Source of the DNA: Szabonella alba
Lineage (GTDB): Bacteria; Pseudomonadota; Alphaproteobacteria; Rhodobacterales; Rhodobacteraceae
Assembly (NCBI RefSeq): GCF_016765775.1
Contig: NZ_JAESVN010000002.1
Coordinates: 310,001-374,000 of the forward strand
Reading direction: 5' to 3'
DNA length: 64,000 nucleotides
Positions 17,677-26,188 of this stretch are shown here, one piece after another. The notes under the pieces were generated by a model. The model had not been told where the DNA came from. It ran no database searches and was given only the letters and a program-made list of their open reading frames with translations. The position numbers and the translations under genes are program-made. Positions within the stretch are counted from its first letter, which is position 1, and every line of letters starts with the position of its first letter.

Positions 17677-17978
17677 GGCCATGCCTCCGGCGTTCGGGTC
17701 AACAGGCGCATCCCCTCGGCCACCGGGGTTGAACAGGCGCGGATCCGGGGGCCGTTCTCCTGCCAGATCCAGCAATCCTGACAGGCGCCCATCAGGCAGA
17801 ACCCCGCCCGGCCTTCGGTGCCGAATTCCGCCAGACGCAGCGCAGGCGCGTTGGCTAGCACGGCGGTCAGCACGCTGTCGCCCGCCAGTGCTGCGACCTC
17901 GCGCCCGTCCAGCCGGAACCACAGCGGCGTGCGCCCGGTTTCGGCAAGCCGTGTGATGCGGGCATCGGGGCGTGTCAT
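17673..17978 (-). CDS. Small [2Fe-2S] subunit, HcnA / OoxG-like
   Basis: A 101-residue protein with a plant-type [2Fe-2S] loop: cysteines in GFCLMGACQDCW (C-x4-C-x2-C) and a fourth in IRACST. Start overlaps the hyuB2 stop as ATGA, and its stop overlaps the next start as ATGA, so hyuB2, this gene and the OoxA-like gene are tightly coupled. Small ferredoxin-like subunits of this kind form the beta/gamma part of heterotrimeric flavin amino-acid or opine dehydrogenases. Confidence 0.85.
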   Translation of the reverse strand: MTRPDARITRLAETGRTPLWFRLDGREVAALAGDSVLTAVLANAPALRLAEFGTEGRAGFCLMGACQDCWIWQENGPRIRACSTPVAEGMRLLTRTPEAWP

Positions 17979-19963
17979 TCGGCGGCCTCCGGCAGGCGCG
18001 CGCCGGGTTCGGGCATTTCGGGAAAGCGTTTGCGCACTTCGGCGAATGCCTCGGCCACGCCCCCCGGACCCGCCCGTCGGTCCATGCGGCGGAAAATCTC
18101 CGTCTTGGCAAAGAACCGCCAGTGAATTGGGAGACCCGACAGGATTTCGGTCAGAAGGTCATAGGCATCGCGCGTCCATTGCGCTTCATACGCGTCACGT
18201 TCGGCCCCATAGTGAAAAGGTTGAACCGGGGGCGGGAAGGTGCCGCGCAGCGTTGCCGTTGCCGCCTCATCCACCGCGCCGTCGGCAATCACCACACCAT
18301 ATTCGCGCGCTGCCGCCGCGACCGAGACATAGCCGCGCGCCACATCCTGCGCGACGCGCCAGGGTTCGCGCTCCAGCGGATCACCGCGCCCGCCACCGCC
18401 TGCCGAGACGATATCCAGCACATCGCCCGGCTGCAGAACGGCGGTGTCGATATTGCCCAGCCTTTGACAATCCTCACGCCCGGGGTTCAGGTGCATGTCC
18501 GAAAGTCCTGCCGCGCGTCCCCCCAGCATGCCCCAGGGCCGGAACCGCGACCGGTCGCGGTTGCGCGCCGTGATCCGGCTGTCGGGGGAAAAGACGCGAA
18601 AGGCCATGCGGGTTGCCAGCCCGCCGCGCCAGCGCCCCGGCCCGCCGGTATCGGTCGCCAGCCCGTAGCGGACGAATTCGATCGGGGTTTCGGTTTCGGT
18701 GATCTCGATCGGCGTATTCTTGAGATAGGCCGCATCGGCCCCCGATCCGTTGGTGCCGTCACGATGCGGCATGCCGCCGCCACCGCCGCAAACCGGGTTC
18801 ACCGCAGATATCATGCGCTGGCCGTTGCGTTCATCCGTCGTCATGACATTCACGATGCAATTATTGCCCGCCGGGGCGGCTGGAAGCCGGTCCGGCACGG
18901 CCTGTGCAAATCCGCCGAAGATCAGCGAGCGCAGCCGCGCGCAGGTCAGCGACCGCATCCCAACCGCCGCCGGACTGACCGGGTTCAGGACCGATCCATG
19001 CGGCGCAATGCAGGTGAAGGGCCGGGTCAGTCCGGTGTTCAGCAGGATCTTGGGGTTGAGCGTGTAAAGAATGTAGTAAATCGCCACCAGAAGGATGGAA
19101 TGGCGCGGATCCCCGCCCGAGGGTACATTCAGCGATGACCCAAGCTGCGGATCGGACCCGGTGAAATCCAGCACTGCCGCATCGCCGCTGATGGTCAGGG
19201 TCAGCTTCAGCCGGCAGGGATTCGCCTCGACGGAATCTTCATCGGCGTAGTCGATGAACTCCCATGTGCCATCCGGCATGGACCGCAGGATATCGCGGGC
19301 CTGGGCCTCGGAATGGTCCAGCAACTGCTCGACCCCTTCCAGAAAGGCGTCCTTGCCGAATTTCTCGACCATGGCGAGGATCTTGCGTTCTCCGGTGTTC
19401 AGCGCGCCGACCAGCGCCTTGATATCGCCAAGGTTCAGGTCGGGCTTGCGCACATTCGCGGTCATGATCTTCAGGATCTGTTCGTCAAAGACCCCCTCAT
19501 TCACGATCTTCATCGGGGGAAACCGGATGCCTTCCTGATGGATCTCGGTCAGCGCGCGCGACAGGGACGCGGGCACCGCCCCGCCCATGTCGGTATTGTG
19601 GATATGCCCGCCGGTCCATGCGATGATCTCACCGTCATAAAAGACCGGTTTCCACAGAACCGTGTCGGGCGTATGGGTCGCGACATGGGCGGCATAGGTG
19701 TCATTGGTGAAGCCCACATCGCCGGGTTTGTAATCGGCGATCTGGTCAATGGCGCGCCCGAAGGTCAGGCCGACATACCATGTCGCGCCAAGATCCATCG
19801 GCACGGCAAAGGTCTCTCCCTTGCGGTTGAGAAGCATGACCGTGAAATCCTCGGTTTCCTTGACAAAGGCGGAATGCGCGGTGCGTTGCAGTGTATAGCC
19901 CATGTTCTCGGCAGCGGCCCGGGCATGGTTGGCGAGAACCTGCAGGTTCATGCGGTCGAACAT
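17975..19963 (-). CDS. hyuB: Hydantoinase B / oxoprolinase beta family subunit (copy 2)
   Basis: A 662-residue HyuB subunit: MNLQVLANHARAAAENMGYTL, RTAHSAFVKETEDFTV, AWTGGHIHNTDMGGAVPASLS, GGDPRHSILLVAIYYILYTLNP and GVGMRSL-like segments match copy 1 throughout. Start lies three bases after the hyuA2 stop. Unlike copy 1, this pair is coupled to subunits of a flavin oxidase rather than to an importer, so the two pairs probably act on different or successive amide bonds. Confidence 0.88.
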   Translation of the reverse strand: MFDRMNLQVLANHARAAAENMGYTLQRTAHSAFVKETEDFTVMLLNRKGETFAVPMDLGATWYVGLTFGRAIDQIADYKPGDVGFTNDTYAAHVATHTPDTVLWKPVFYDGEIIAWTGGHIHNTDMGGAVPASLSRALTEIHQEGIRFPPMKIVNEGVFDEQILKIMTANVRKPDLNLGDIKALVGALNTGERKILAMVEKFGKDAFLEGVEQLLDHSEAQARDILRSMPDGTWEFIDYADEDSVEANPCRLKLTLTISGDAAVLDFTGSDPQLGSSLNVPSGGDPRHSILLVAIYYILYTLNPKILLNTGLTRPFTCIAPHGSVLNPVSPAAVGMRSLTCARLRSLIFGGFAQAVPDRLPAAPAGNNCIVNVMTTDERNGQRMISAVNPVCGGGGGMPHRDGTNGSGADAAYLKNTPIEITETETPIEFVRYGLATDTGGPGRWRGGLATRMAFRVFSPDSRITARNRDRSRFRPWGMLGGRAAGLSDMHLNPGREDCQRLGNIDTAVLQPGDVLDIVSAGGGGRGDPLEREPWRVAQDVARGYVSVAAAAREYGVVIADGAVDEAATATLRGTFPPPVQPFHYGAERDAYEAQWTRDAYDLLTEILSGLPIHWRFFAKTEIFRRMDRRAGPGGVAEAFAEVRKRFPEMPEPGARLPEAAE

Positions 19964-19966
19964 GGT

Positions 19967-22060
19967 TTACTCCGCGAAAGTCAGATGAAGGTTCAGGTGA
20001 CGGTCGACATGGGCCTTCGACCCCGCGGGGATGACAAAGGTGGTGTCATCCTGCGCGATAACGGCAGGCCCCTCGAATTCCGCGCCCGGGGTCAGGTCGC
20101 GACGCCGGAACAGCGGGATGTCGCGGGTTTCACCGCCGGTGAACACCGGCACCTGACGCTGCGCGCGCGCGGCAACGGGAACCTCTTCGGCCTCGGGGAA
20201 ATGCAGTTCCGGTCCGGCGCCGATCGCGGACAGCCGCAGATTGACCAGCTCGATCAGGCTGTCATCGTCGTGGAAATCGTAAAGCCGGTCATGCATGGCA
20301 TGAAAGGCATCGGCAATGGGGTCAAGCCGTGCCTCGGTGATCCAGTGCGGCATCAGCGGCACCTCGATCTCATAGCTTTGCCCGGCATAGCGCATATCGG
20401 CCGAAAGCCGCAGATCCGCCGGGCCCGCATGTCCCTGTGCGATCAGCCAGTCGCGCCCTTCGGTCATCAGGGTCTGCATCGCGCCCTTCAGCGCGGGCAT
20501 GGTGTCGCGGTCCAGACGGGCGAATATCGTGCGGATGAAATCACCCCGCAGATCGGCAACCAGCCCGCCAAGCGCCGAAACCACCCCCGGACGGCGTGGG
20601 GCCATGACCCGCGTCATCCCCATTTCCCGTGCAAGGAAGGCCCCCAGCATCGGCCCGCCCCCGCCAAAGGGCATCAGGGTGAAATCACGCAGATCGACGC
20701 CTGACCGCGAGGCGAGTTTTTCCACCTCGACGAACATTTCCGAGATGGCGATATCGAGGATGGCCTGTGCGGTTTCCTCGGCGCTGCGCCCCAGTTGGGC
20801 GGCCAGCACATCGACGGCGGCGCGCGCCCGGTCGCAATCCATCTGCAACTGGCCATAGGCCATGTCACTATGCCCCAGCCAGCCGCAGACCACCATCGCA
20901 TCGGTAACCGTGGCGCGGTTGCCCCCCCGCCCGTAACAGGCCGGGCCGGGGGTGGAGCCTGCGCTTTCAGGCCCGACGCGCAACACGCCCCGGTCATCGA
21001 CATGGGCGATGGACCCGCCGCCGATCCCGATGGAGGAGACCGAGACAGAGGGGATGTAAAGCGGAAACTCCCCGATCAACTCTCCCGTGCCGAACTGGGC
21101 CTCGCCTTCGATAATCAGGGCGAAATCCGCCGAAGTGCCACCGATATCCAGCGTCAGGATGCGGCTTTCGCCCGCCTGCCGGGCCAGCCATGCCGCGCCG
21201 ATCACGCCCGAGGCAGTTCCCGACAGCAGCATGTTCACGCAGGAGCGCTTGCCCTCGGCGGCATTCATCACCCCGCCGTTTGATTTTGTCAGCATCGGCT
21301 TTGCGGGAACGCCGCGCGCGGCCAGCCGGTCCTCCAGCGCGGTCAGATAGCCTGAAACGCGGGGATGGACATAGCCGTTCAGGATTGCCGTAGTCGTGCG
21401 TTCATATTCACGGATGACGGGCCAGACCTCGGATGAGGTGAAGATGAACAGATCGGGGGCCAGCCGCAGGATCTCGGCCTTGACCGCCTCTTCCTGCGCC
21501 GGATTGCGCCAGGAATGCAGAAGCGAGACGATAAGCCCTTTCGCCCCCCGCGCCCGTGCGGTGGCAAGGATGCCTTCCAGCACGGACAGGTCGGGCACAA
21601 GGCTTTCGCTGCCATCGGCGCGCATCCGGGCGGGAATGCCGAAGATGCGGTCGCGCGGGATCAGTTGATCGGGCCGCGAACAGAACAGCGAATAAACCTC
21701 GGGCATCCGCAGCCGGGCCAGTTCGATCACATCCTCGAAGCCCGCATTGGTGATCAGCGCCAGATCCGTGCCGCGCCGCTGGATGATGGTGTTGATCCCG
21801 ACCGTGGTGCCATGCACGAACCGCGAGACCGCAGCCGGATCAAGCCCCTCACGTTCGGACAGCAGCGTCAGCCCGGTCAGCAGTTCCGCGCCCGGATCGT
21901 CCGGCGTGGTCAGCACCTTGAGCGAGGCAACCCTGCCCGTCCGTGCCTCAAGCGCGCAGAAATCAATGAAGGTGCCGCCGATATCGACGCCGATCTTCCA
22001 GTCCGCCGCACCTGCCTTGCCGCCGCCGTCCCCGGAGCCGGGAACCCTCGCACCGTCCAT
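19967..22060 (-). CDS. hyuA: Hydantoinase A / oxoprolinase alpha family subunit (copy 2)
   Basis: A 697-residue ATP-binding subunit; KIGVDIGGTFIDFCAL, FVHGTTVGINTIIQR, LTLDIGGTSADFALI and MPFGGGGPMLGAFLAREM are the same family marks as in copy 1. ATG is preceded by AGGAAAGGG at proper distance. It is the first gene of hyuA2-hyuB2-[2Fe-2S]-OoxA-like and divergent from the DAO-type gene, with two palindromic motifs in the shared control region. Confidence 0.88.
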   Translation of the reverse strand: MDGARVPGSGDGGGKAGAADWKIGVDIGGTFIDFCALEARTGRVASLKVLTTPDDPGAELLTGLTLLSEREGLDPAAVSRFVHGTTVGINTIIQRRGTDLALITNAGFEDVIELARLRMPEVYSLFCSRPDQLIPRDRIFGIPARMRADGSESLVPDLSVLEGILATARARGAKGLIVSLLHSWRNPAQEEAVKAEILRLAPDLFIFTSSEVWPVIREYERTTTAILNGYVHPRVSGYLTALEDRLAARGVPAKPMLTKSNGGVMNAAEGKRSCVNMLLSGTASGVIGAAWLARQAGESRILTLDIGGTSADFALIIEGEAQFGTGELIGEFPLYIPSVSVSSIGIGGGSIAHVDDRGVLRVGPESAGSTPGPACYGRGGNRATVTDAMVVCGWLGHSDMAYGQLQMDCDRARAAVDVLAAQLGRSAEETAQAILDIAISEMFVEVEKLASRSGVDLRDFTLMPFGGGGPMLGAFLAREMGMTRVMAPRRPGVVSALGGLVADLRGDFIRTIFARLDRDTMPALKGAMQTLMTEGRDWLIAQGHAGPADLRLSADMRYAGQSYEIEVPLMPHWITEARLDPIADAFHAMHDRLYDFHDDDSLIELVNLRLSAIGAGPELHFPEAEEVPVAARAQRQVPVFTGGETRDIPLFRRRDLTPGAEFEGPAVIAQDDTTFVIPAGSKAHVDRHLNLHLTFAE

Positions 22061-22138
22061 CTGTCACCCTTTCCTGATGCCTTGCAGAAAGCTGGCACGG
22101 GCCGGTGCGACGGGTCCAAGTTGCAATCCGCCAACCGA

Positions 22139-22155
22139 CATAAGTCCCGCTTATG
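22139..22155. promoter_or_regulatory. Palindromic operator candidate, copy 1 (hyuA2 side)
   Basis: CATAAG-TCCCG-CTTATG is a perfect 6-5-6 inverted repeat, also readable as a T-N11-A LysR-type box. Its centre is 87 bases upstream of the hyuA2 start and 55 bases from the centre of copy 2. Confidence 0.6.
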
Positions 22156-22193
22156 CACCTGCGGCATGCCGGGCCGGGCCGTTGCGACGCGGC

Positions 22194-22210
22194 CATAGGC
22201 ATGCCTTATG
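22194..22210. promoter_or_regulatory. Palindromic operator candidate, copy 2 (DAO-type gene side)
   Basis: CATAGG-CATGC-CTTATG has the same 6-5-6 layout with one arm mismatch. It lies upstream of a TTGACC hexamer (22231-22236) that would place a plus-strand start site near 22266, about 64 bases from the motif centre, which is the usual LysR activator position. Confidence 0.55.
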
Positions 22211-22302
22211 GGATGCGCGCGATCCCGAATTTGACCGGCGCGGCAGGGCCGCTCAGGTTTGAGACGAGGGCGGCAAGACCTGCCCGGTCAGCCGAACGGA
22301 CA

Positions 22303-22338
22303 GGGGACGGGCGAAGAATGGGGGACGGGCGAAGAATG
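22303..22338 (+). repeat. 18-bp tandem duplication containing the start codon
   Basis: The unit GGGGACGGGCGAAGAATG occurs twice head to tail (22303-22320 and 22321-22338). Each copy carries its own ATG and the same upstream purine-rich stretch, and 18 bases keeps both ATGs in frame with the DAO-type gene. Confidence 0.9.
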
Positions 22339-23451
22339 GATGTGATCGTGATCGGCGGCGGCCTGATGGGCACCTCTGCGGCCTTCTTCCTTGCCCGGCG
22401 CGGGCTGCGCGTGACCCTTGTCGAGCGCAACCGTGTGGGCACCGGGGCCACGGTCGCCTCCTTCGGGAATATCCGGCGCAGCGGGCGCTATCTGCCACAA
22501 CTGCCGCTTGCGCATCGGTCACTTGCGATCTGGAGGGAGGCCGAGAAACTGCTGAGGCGGGATGTCGAGTTCCGCAAGACCGGGCATATCCGCCTGATCT
22601 TTGACGCGGATTCTCGTGCGGACATGCGAAAATTCGCGACGGATGCCCGGCCCTGGGGGCTGGAGCTTGAAGAACTTACAGCCCGTGAGCTTCATGCCCG
22701 TTTTCCCGGTCTGGGGCCGACAGCGATCGGAGCCTCATGGTCGCCCGAGGATGGCTGCGGCAATCCCCGGCTGATCTGCCCTGCCTTCGCGGCGGCCGCG
22801 GCCGGGCTTGGGGCTGAGATTCTGGAGGATACGGAAGTTCTGGAGATCACGCCGACCGCCGCGGGGTTCCGGCTGGACACCTCCCGGGGGCCGCTTGCCG
22901 CCGGGGTGGTGCTGAATACGGCGGGCGCATGGGGTGCGCGCATCGCCGCGCGTTTCGGCGAAGAGGTACCGCTGACCCCGAAAGGCCCGCAGATGGGCGT
23001 CACCGAACCCCTGCCGCACCGGATTTTGCCGGTGGTGGGTGTCTGGACGCGGGATGCGTCGGACGGCTATTTCCGGCAGGTGGAGCGGGGCAATATCGTA
23101 TTCGGGGGCGGCGCGGGCCGGGTCGATGTCGATCTGGACCCCGGCCATGCGAAATACGATCCGGCCCGCCTGCCGGTCCAGTTGCGCGGCTTGCTGCGGA
23201 TGCTGCCCGCCCTGGCGGATGTGTCGGTTATCCGCACATGGTCAGGATGCGAGGGCTATATGCGCGACATGCTGCCTGTCATGGGGCCCTCAGGCACAAC
23301 GCCGGGACTGTTCCACGCCTTCGGCTTTTGCGGGCATGGGTTTCAGCTTGGCCCGGGCGTGGGCGATGTGATGGCCGAACTGATCGCGACAGGTGCGACC
23401 GAAACACCCTTGCAGGATTTCCGCATCGACCGGTTCCGCGCGGCGGCCTGA
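22336..23451 (+). CDS. FAD-dependent oxidoreductase, DAO family (OoxB/HcnC-like)
   Basis: A 371-residue flavoprotein of the glycine/D-amino-acid oxidase family. N-terminal FAD motif VIVIGGGLMGTSAAFFLARRGL, acidic residue at the end of the second strand (TLVERN), TVASFGNIRRSGRYLP, and C-terminal FGFCGHGFQLGPGVGDVMAEL. It should oxidise the C-N bond of an imino acid, opine or D-amino acid. The catalytic subunit of opine oxidase and D-hydroxyproline dehydrogenase is of this type; here it is divergent from the other two subunits instead of following them. An upstream in-frame ATG at 22318 within the tandem duplication could add six residues (MGDGRR). Confidence 0.87.
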   Translation: MDVIVIGGGLMGTSAAFFLARRGLRVTLVERNRVGTGATVASFGNIRRSGRYLPQLPLAHRSLAIWREAEKLLRRDVEFRKTGHIRLIFDADSRADMRKFATDARPWGLELEELTARELHARFPGLGPTAIGASWSPEDGCGNPRLICPAFAAAAAGLGAEILEDTEVLEITPTAAGFRLDTSRGPLAAGVVLNTAGAWGARIAARFGEEVPLTPKGPQMGVTEPLPHRILPVVGVWTRDASDGYFRQVERGNIVFGGGAGRVDVDLDPGHAKYDPARLPVQLRGLLRMLPALADVSVIRTWSGCEGYMRDMLPVMGPSGTTPGLFHAFGFCGHGFQLGPGVGDVMAELIATGATETPLQDFRIDRFRAAA

Positions 23452-23474
23452 TCGCGCGGCCCCGACGGGGACGG

Positions 23475-23495
23475 GGGGCGCGGATCAGGCGCCCC
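23475..23495. terminator. Hairpin between convergent DAO-type and reductase genes
   Basis: Perfect 7-bp arms GGGGCGC and GCGCCCC around GGATCAG lie in the 33-base convergent gap and over the reductase stop codon. No T-run, so only a possible bidirectional terminator. Confidence 0.4.
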
Positions 23496-24510
23496 GGGTT
23501 TCCCGGTCCAGCATGTCGAGATTTTCGGCGGCAAGCGGGCGTTGGCCCTCTTCGATCTCATGGATCATAGCGACCAGTCGCGCGGTGACCGGCGTCGCCA
23601 CCCCCAGCTTTGCACCGATGGTGACGATGGGGCCGATCTGCGCATCGGCCTCGGTCCGGCGTTTGCGGATGGCAAGATCGCGCCAGATGCCGGAATGCGA
23701 CTTGGTGGACCGGCGGTTCTGGATCACCATGCGGGCAAAGGAATCCGCGATCACCGCCGCATCCGCGCCGGGCAGAAAGGCATCCGGTTCAAACCCGTCA
23801 AAACCCCTGAGTGTCACACCTTGCGCCTGCGCCACGCGAACGACTTCCTGCCCCAGACGCAGAAAGACCGGGCGCCATGTTTCGGCCTCCAGCGCATCGG
23901 CGATGCTTTCATTGGTCAGCGCCGTGCCGAACAGCAGCGCGCCATAGATCAGCTTGCCCCAGAGATAGCTCCAGATTGCACTCGTCATCCGGGCATTTTC
24001 GTCAAAGCCCAGCAACAGCATATGCAGGGCTTCAAGACGTGGGCTGATATCGCCGTCCAACTCGCCGATGACCATGGTGCCGCGACCGCTGTAGTGAACG
24101 ACACCGGGTTCCATCCAGTCCGCGCCGAAATTCACGAAACAGCCGATGGTGCGTTCCGGACCGATGATGGCCTGAATCTCCAGTTCATTCAGCCCGTTCT
24201 GCGCCGACAGGACATAGCCCTGCGGTGACAGGAACGGCGCAAGGCTTTTGGTTGCGGCAGCGGTGTGCTGTGCCTTCACGCATAGAAAGATGCGGTCATA
24301 AACGCCGGTGACCCGATCGGGGGTAAAGGCCGGGGCCTGCACCAGATCGCGAAAGATCGGGCCTTCGATCCGAAGGCCGGTTTCATTGATCGCCGCCACA
24401 TGGGCGGCATCGGTATCGACGAAAACCACCGTTTCACCGGCCCGCAGCAAGGCTGCGCCCAGTGTGCCGCCAATGGCGCCTGCGCCCCAGATCAGGATGG
24501 GTCCGCTCAT
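23485..24510 (-). CDS. Ketopantoate reductase-like (PanE/ApbA family) dehydrogenase
   Basis: A 341-residue NAD(P)-dependent reductase. Rossmann loop IWGAGAIGGTLGAALLRAG, then FLCVKAQHT, SAQNGLNELE and the C-domain segment WGKLIYGALLFGTALTNE that carries residues used by ketopantoate and opine/2-ketoacid reductases. Start overlaps the creatininase stop as ATGA; third gene of the GntR operon. Genuine pantothenate synthesis is unlikely in this context; a reductase or dehydrogenase step on a keto-acid product of the catabolic region is the better guess. Confidence 0.82.
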   Translation of the reverse strand: MSGPILIWGAGAIGGTLGAALLRAGETVVFVDTDAAHVAAINETGLRIEGPIFRDLVQAPAFTPDRVTGVYDRIFLCVKAQHTAAATKSLAPFLSPQGYVLSAQNGLNELEIQAIIGPERTIGCFVNFGADWMEPGVVHYSGRGTMVIGELDGDISPRLEALHMLLLGFDENARMTSAIWSYLWGKLIYGALLFGTALTNESIADALEAETWRPVFLRLGQEVVRVAQAQGVTLRGFDGFEPDAFLPGADAAVIADSFARMVIQNRRSTKSHSGIWRDLAIRKRRTEADAQIGPIVTIGAKLGVATPVTARLVAMIHEIEEGQRPLAAENLDMLDRETRGA

Positions 24511-25208
24511 GCCCAGGGGCCTTCGATCAGGGCGCGGGTTTCCTCAACCGCGACGGACCAGATCGACAGCATTTCGGCATCCGGGCGTTCGTAATAGCCG
24601 CCGTAATTGCCATCGCCCAGATAGGCGCGCACCGCCTCGGGTCCCATCACCCGCAGGCGGGCCGCGTCGACCATGGGTTTTTGCTGCGCGGGCTGGATGA
24701 CACCGGGCAGCCGCGTCCAGGGAAAATTCTCCATCCATGAGGCATGTGACGCGACGGGGTCGATTTCCTGCACGCGGGCAAAGGTGCGCGGCGCGTTCCA
24801 CCAGTTGTGGAACTTCACCGCCACATCCGGATTGTCGGCCATCCATTCAATGGCCAGACTCGCCGCTGGCTGATTGCCGCCATGGCCATTGACCAGAAGG
24901 ATGCGGCGAAAACCTTGCCGTTTCAGGCAGTCCAGAATGTCACGCATCATCCGCACATAAGTTTCCACCCGCAGGCTGACGCTGCCGGGAAAGGCCAGAA
25001 AATAGGGGGTCAGCCCGTAGGACAGAACCGGAAAGACCGGAATTCCCAGCGGTTCGGCCGCATCCAGCGCGATTTTTTCGGACAGGATCGAATCGACCGA
25101 AAGCGACAGGCCGCCATGTTGTTCGGTCGAACCCAGCGGCAGGATCGCGCGATTGTCGGTCTGCAGGTAATCCTCGACCTGCCGCCAGTTCATATCCGAG
25201 ATCTTCAT
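24507..25208 (-). CDS. Creatininase-family amidohydrolase
   Basis: A 233-residue member of the creatininase fold. The metal-site motif is visible as LPLGSTEQHGGLSLSVDS (Glu, His and Asp ligands), followed by FPGSVSLRVETYVRMMRDIL and LLVNGHGGN, both diagnostic. Known members open creatinine or related cyclic and formamide bonds. Start overlaps the GntR stop. The usual GPHLPLGTD after the first motif is here GGLSLSVDS, so the substrate may differ from creatinine. Confidence 0.87.
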   Translation of the reverse strand: MKISDMNWRQVEDYLQTDNRAILPLGSTEQHGGLSLSVDSILSEKIALDAAEPLGIPVFPVLSYGLTPYFLAFPGSVSLRVETYVRMMRDILDCLKRQGFRRILLVNGHGGNQPAASLAIEWMADNPDVAVKFHNWWNAPRTFARVQEIDPVASHASWMENFPWTRLPGVIQPAQQKPMVDAARLRVMGPEAVRAYLGDGNYGGYYERPDAEMLSIWSVAVEETRALIEGPWA

Positions 25209-26188
25209 ACGACTTCCTTTCGATTCGTCTGTTGGGCTGTCGCGCCATTGAGGGGTTTCACCAACCGGTCGATATCGCCCGGATCGGGGATGTGCCGGTA
25301 TTCGATGATCGTGATGCCGGGACGCGCGAGGGCGATGCTGCCTTCGGCCCCCGTTGCATGGATCAGCACCTCACGACCCCCGAGCAGGTCGGCCAAGGTG
25401 GGGTCGTCCTCGGAAATGGTGAGGATGTCCTGACAATGGGCGGCAAAACGCTGCACGCCGAACCGCAGGATCGGCAGGAAGGACGGGAAATGCGAGACCA
25501 CCGCGACCGGGGCCATCGGGTCGATGGAGGCCAGCGCAAGCCGCGTCGGCTCGGACGGAATGAACCGGATCGGCACGACCTTGGTGCCGGGCAGCAGTTC
25601 GACCAGCCGGTCGCGCAGGGTCAGGAAGGTCACCACCATATCTGCGGCGATGGTCCGGCTGCGCAGGGCGGGATCGGTTTCAAGGGCCTCGACCGTGACG
25701 GGCTGGACCGAGGCCCCCGGCCCGATCTGTGCGGCGATGGCATCGGCATAGCTGCGGGTCGCGTCATCGAACAATCCGGCCACAACGATGGTGCGGCGCC
25801 GCCCCGTGGCCAGCCGATGATCCAGCCTTGCATTGAACAGCAGGCGGAATTCGTCCAGCCCGATGCCGCGCGCATCCGTCTCGTCCAGCAAGCGGTCAAT
25901 CGCGCCGTGCAATTCGGTGATATCGGTGCGCGCCGCCATCTGGGCGCGTGCGCTGTCGGCGACGAAGGTGCCCGCACCGGTGCGGGTTTCGACAAGACCG
26001 TCCCGCTTCAGCTCGGCATAGACCTGACTGACGGTCATGGGCGCCACGCCCACCTGTTCGGCAAGGTCGCGCACCGAAGGCAGTGCCGCACCGATCCCGA
26101 GATCACCGAAAGAGATCGCATATTCGATCATGCCGCGAAGCTGGCGACGGATCGGAATCTCGGAATGTCTGTTCAGAAAAAATTCCAT
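25205..26188 (-). CDS. GntR-family regulator with large effector domain
   Basis: A 327-residue regulator. Residues about 1-75 are the winged-helix domain (IPIRRQLRGMIEYAIS, LPSVRDLAEQVGVAPMTVSQVYAELKRDGLVETRTGAGTFV). The rest, over 200 residues, resembles a sugar- or periplasmic-binding-protein-like domain (RTIVVAGLFDD, PVAVVSHFPSFLPIL) and is neither the aminotransferase nor the FCD/UTRA type. Start at MEFFLNRHSE follows AGAGG; earlier in-frame ATGs lack ribosome sites. Divergent from the second importer operon across 452 bases and probably controls both. Confidence 0.88.
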   Translation of the reverse strand: MEFFLNRHSEIPIRRQLRGMIEYAISFGDLGIGAALPSVRDLAEQVGVAPMTVSQVYAELKRDGLVETRTGAGTFVADSARAQMAARTDITELHGAIDRLLDETDARGIGLDEFRLLFNARLDHRLATGRRRTIVVAGLFDDATRSYADAIAAQIGPGASVQPVTVEALETDPALRSRTIAADMVVTFLTLRDRLVELLPGTKVVPIRFIPSEPTRLALASIDPMAPVAVVSHFPSFLPILRFGVQRFAAHCQDILTISEDDPTLADLLGGREVLIHATGAEGSIALARPGITIIEYRHIPDPGDIDRLVKPLNGATAQQTNRKEVV

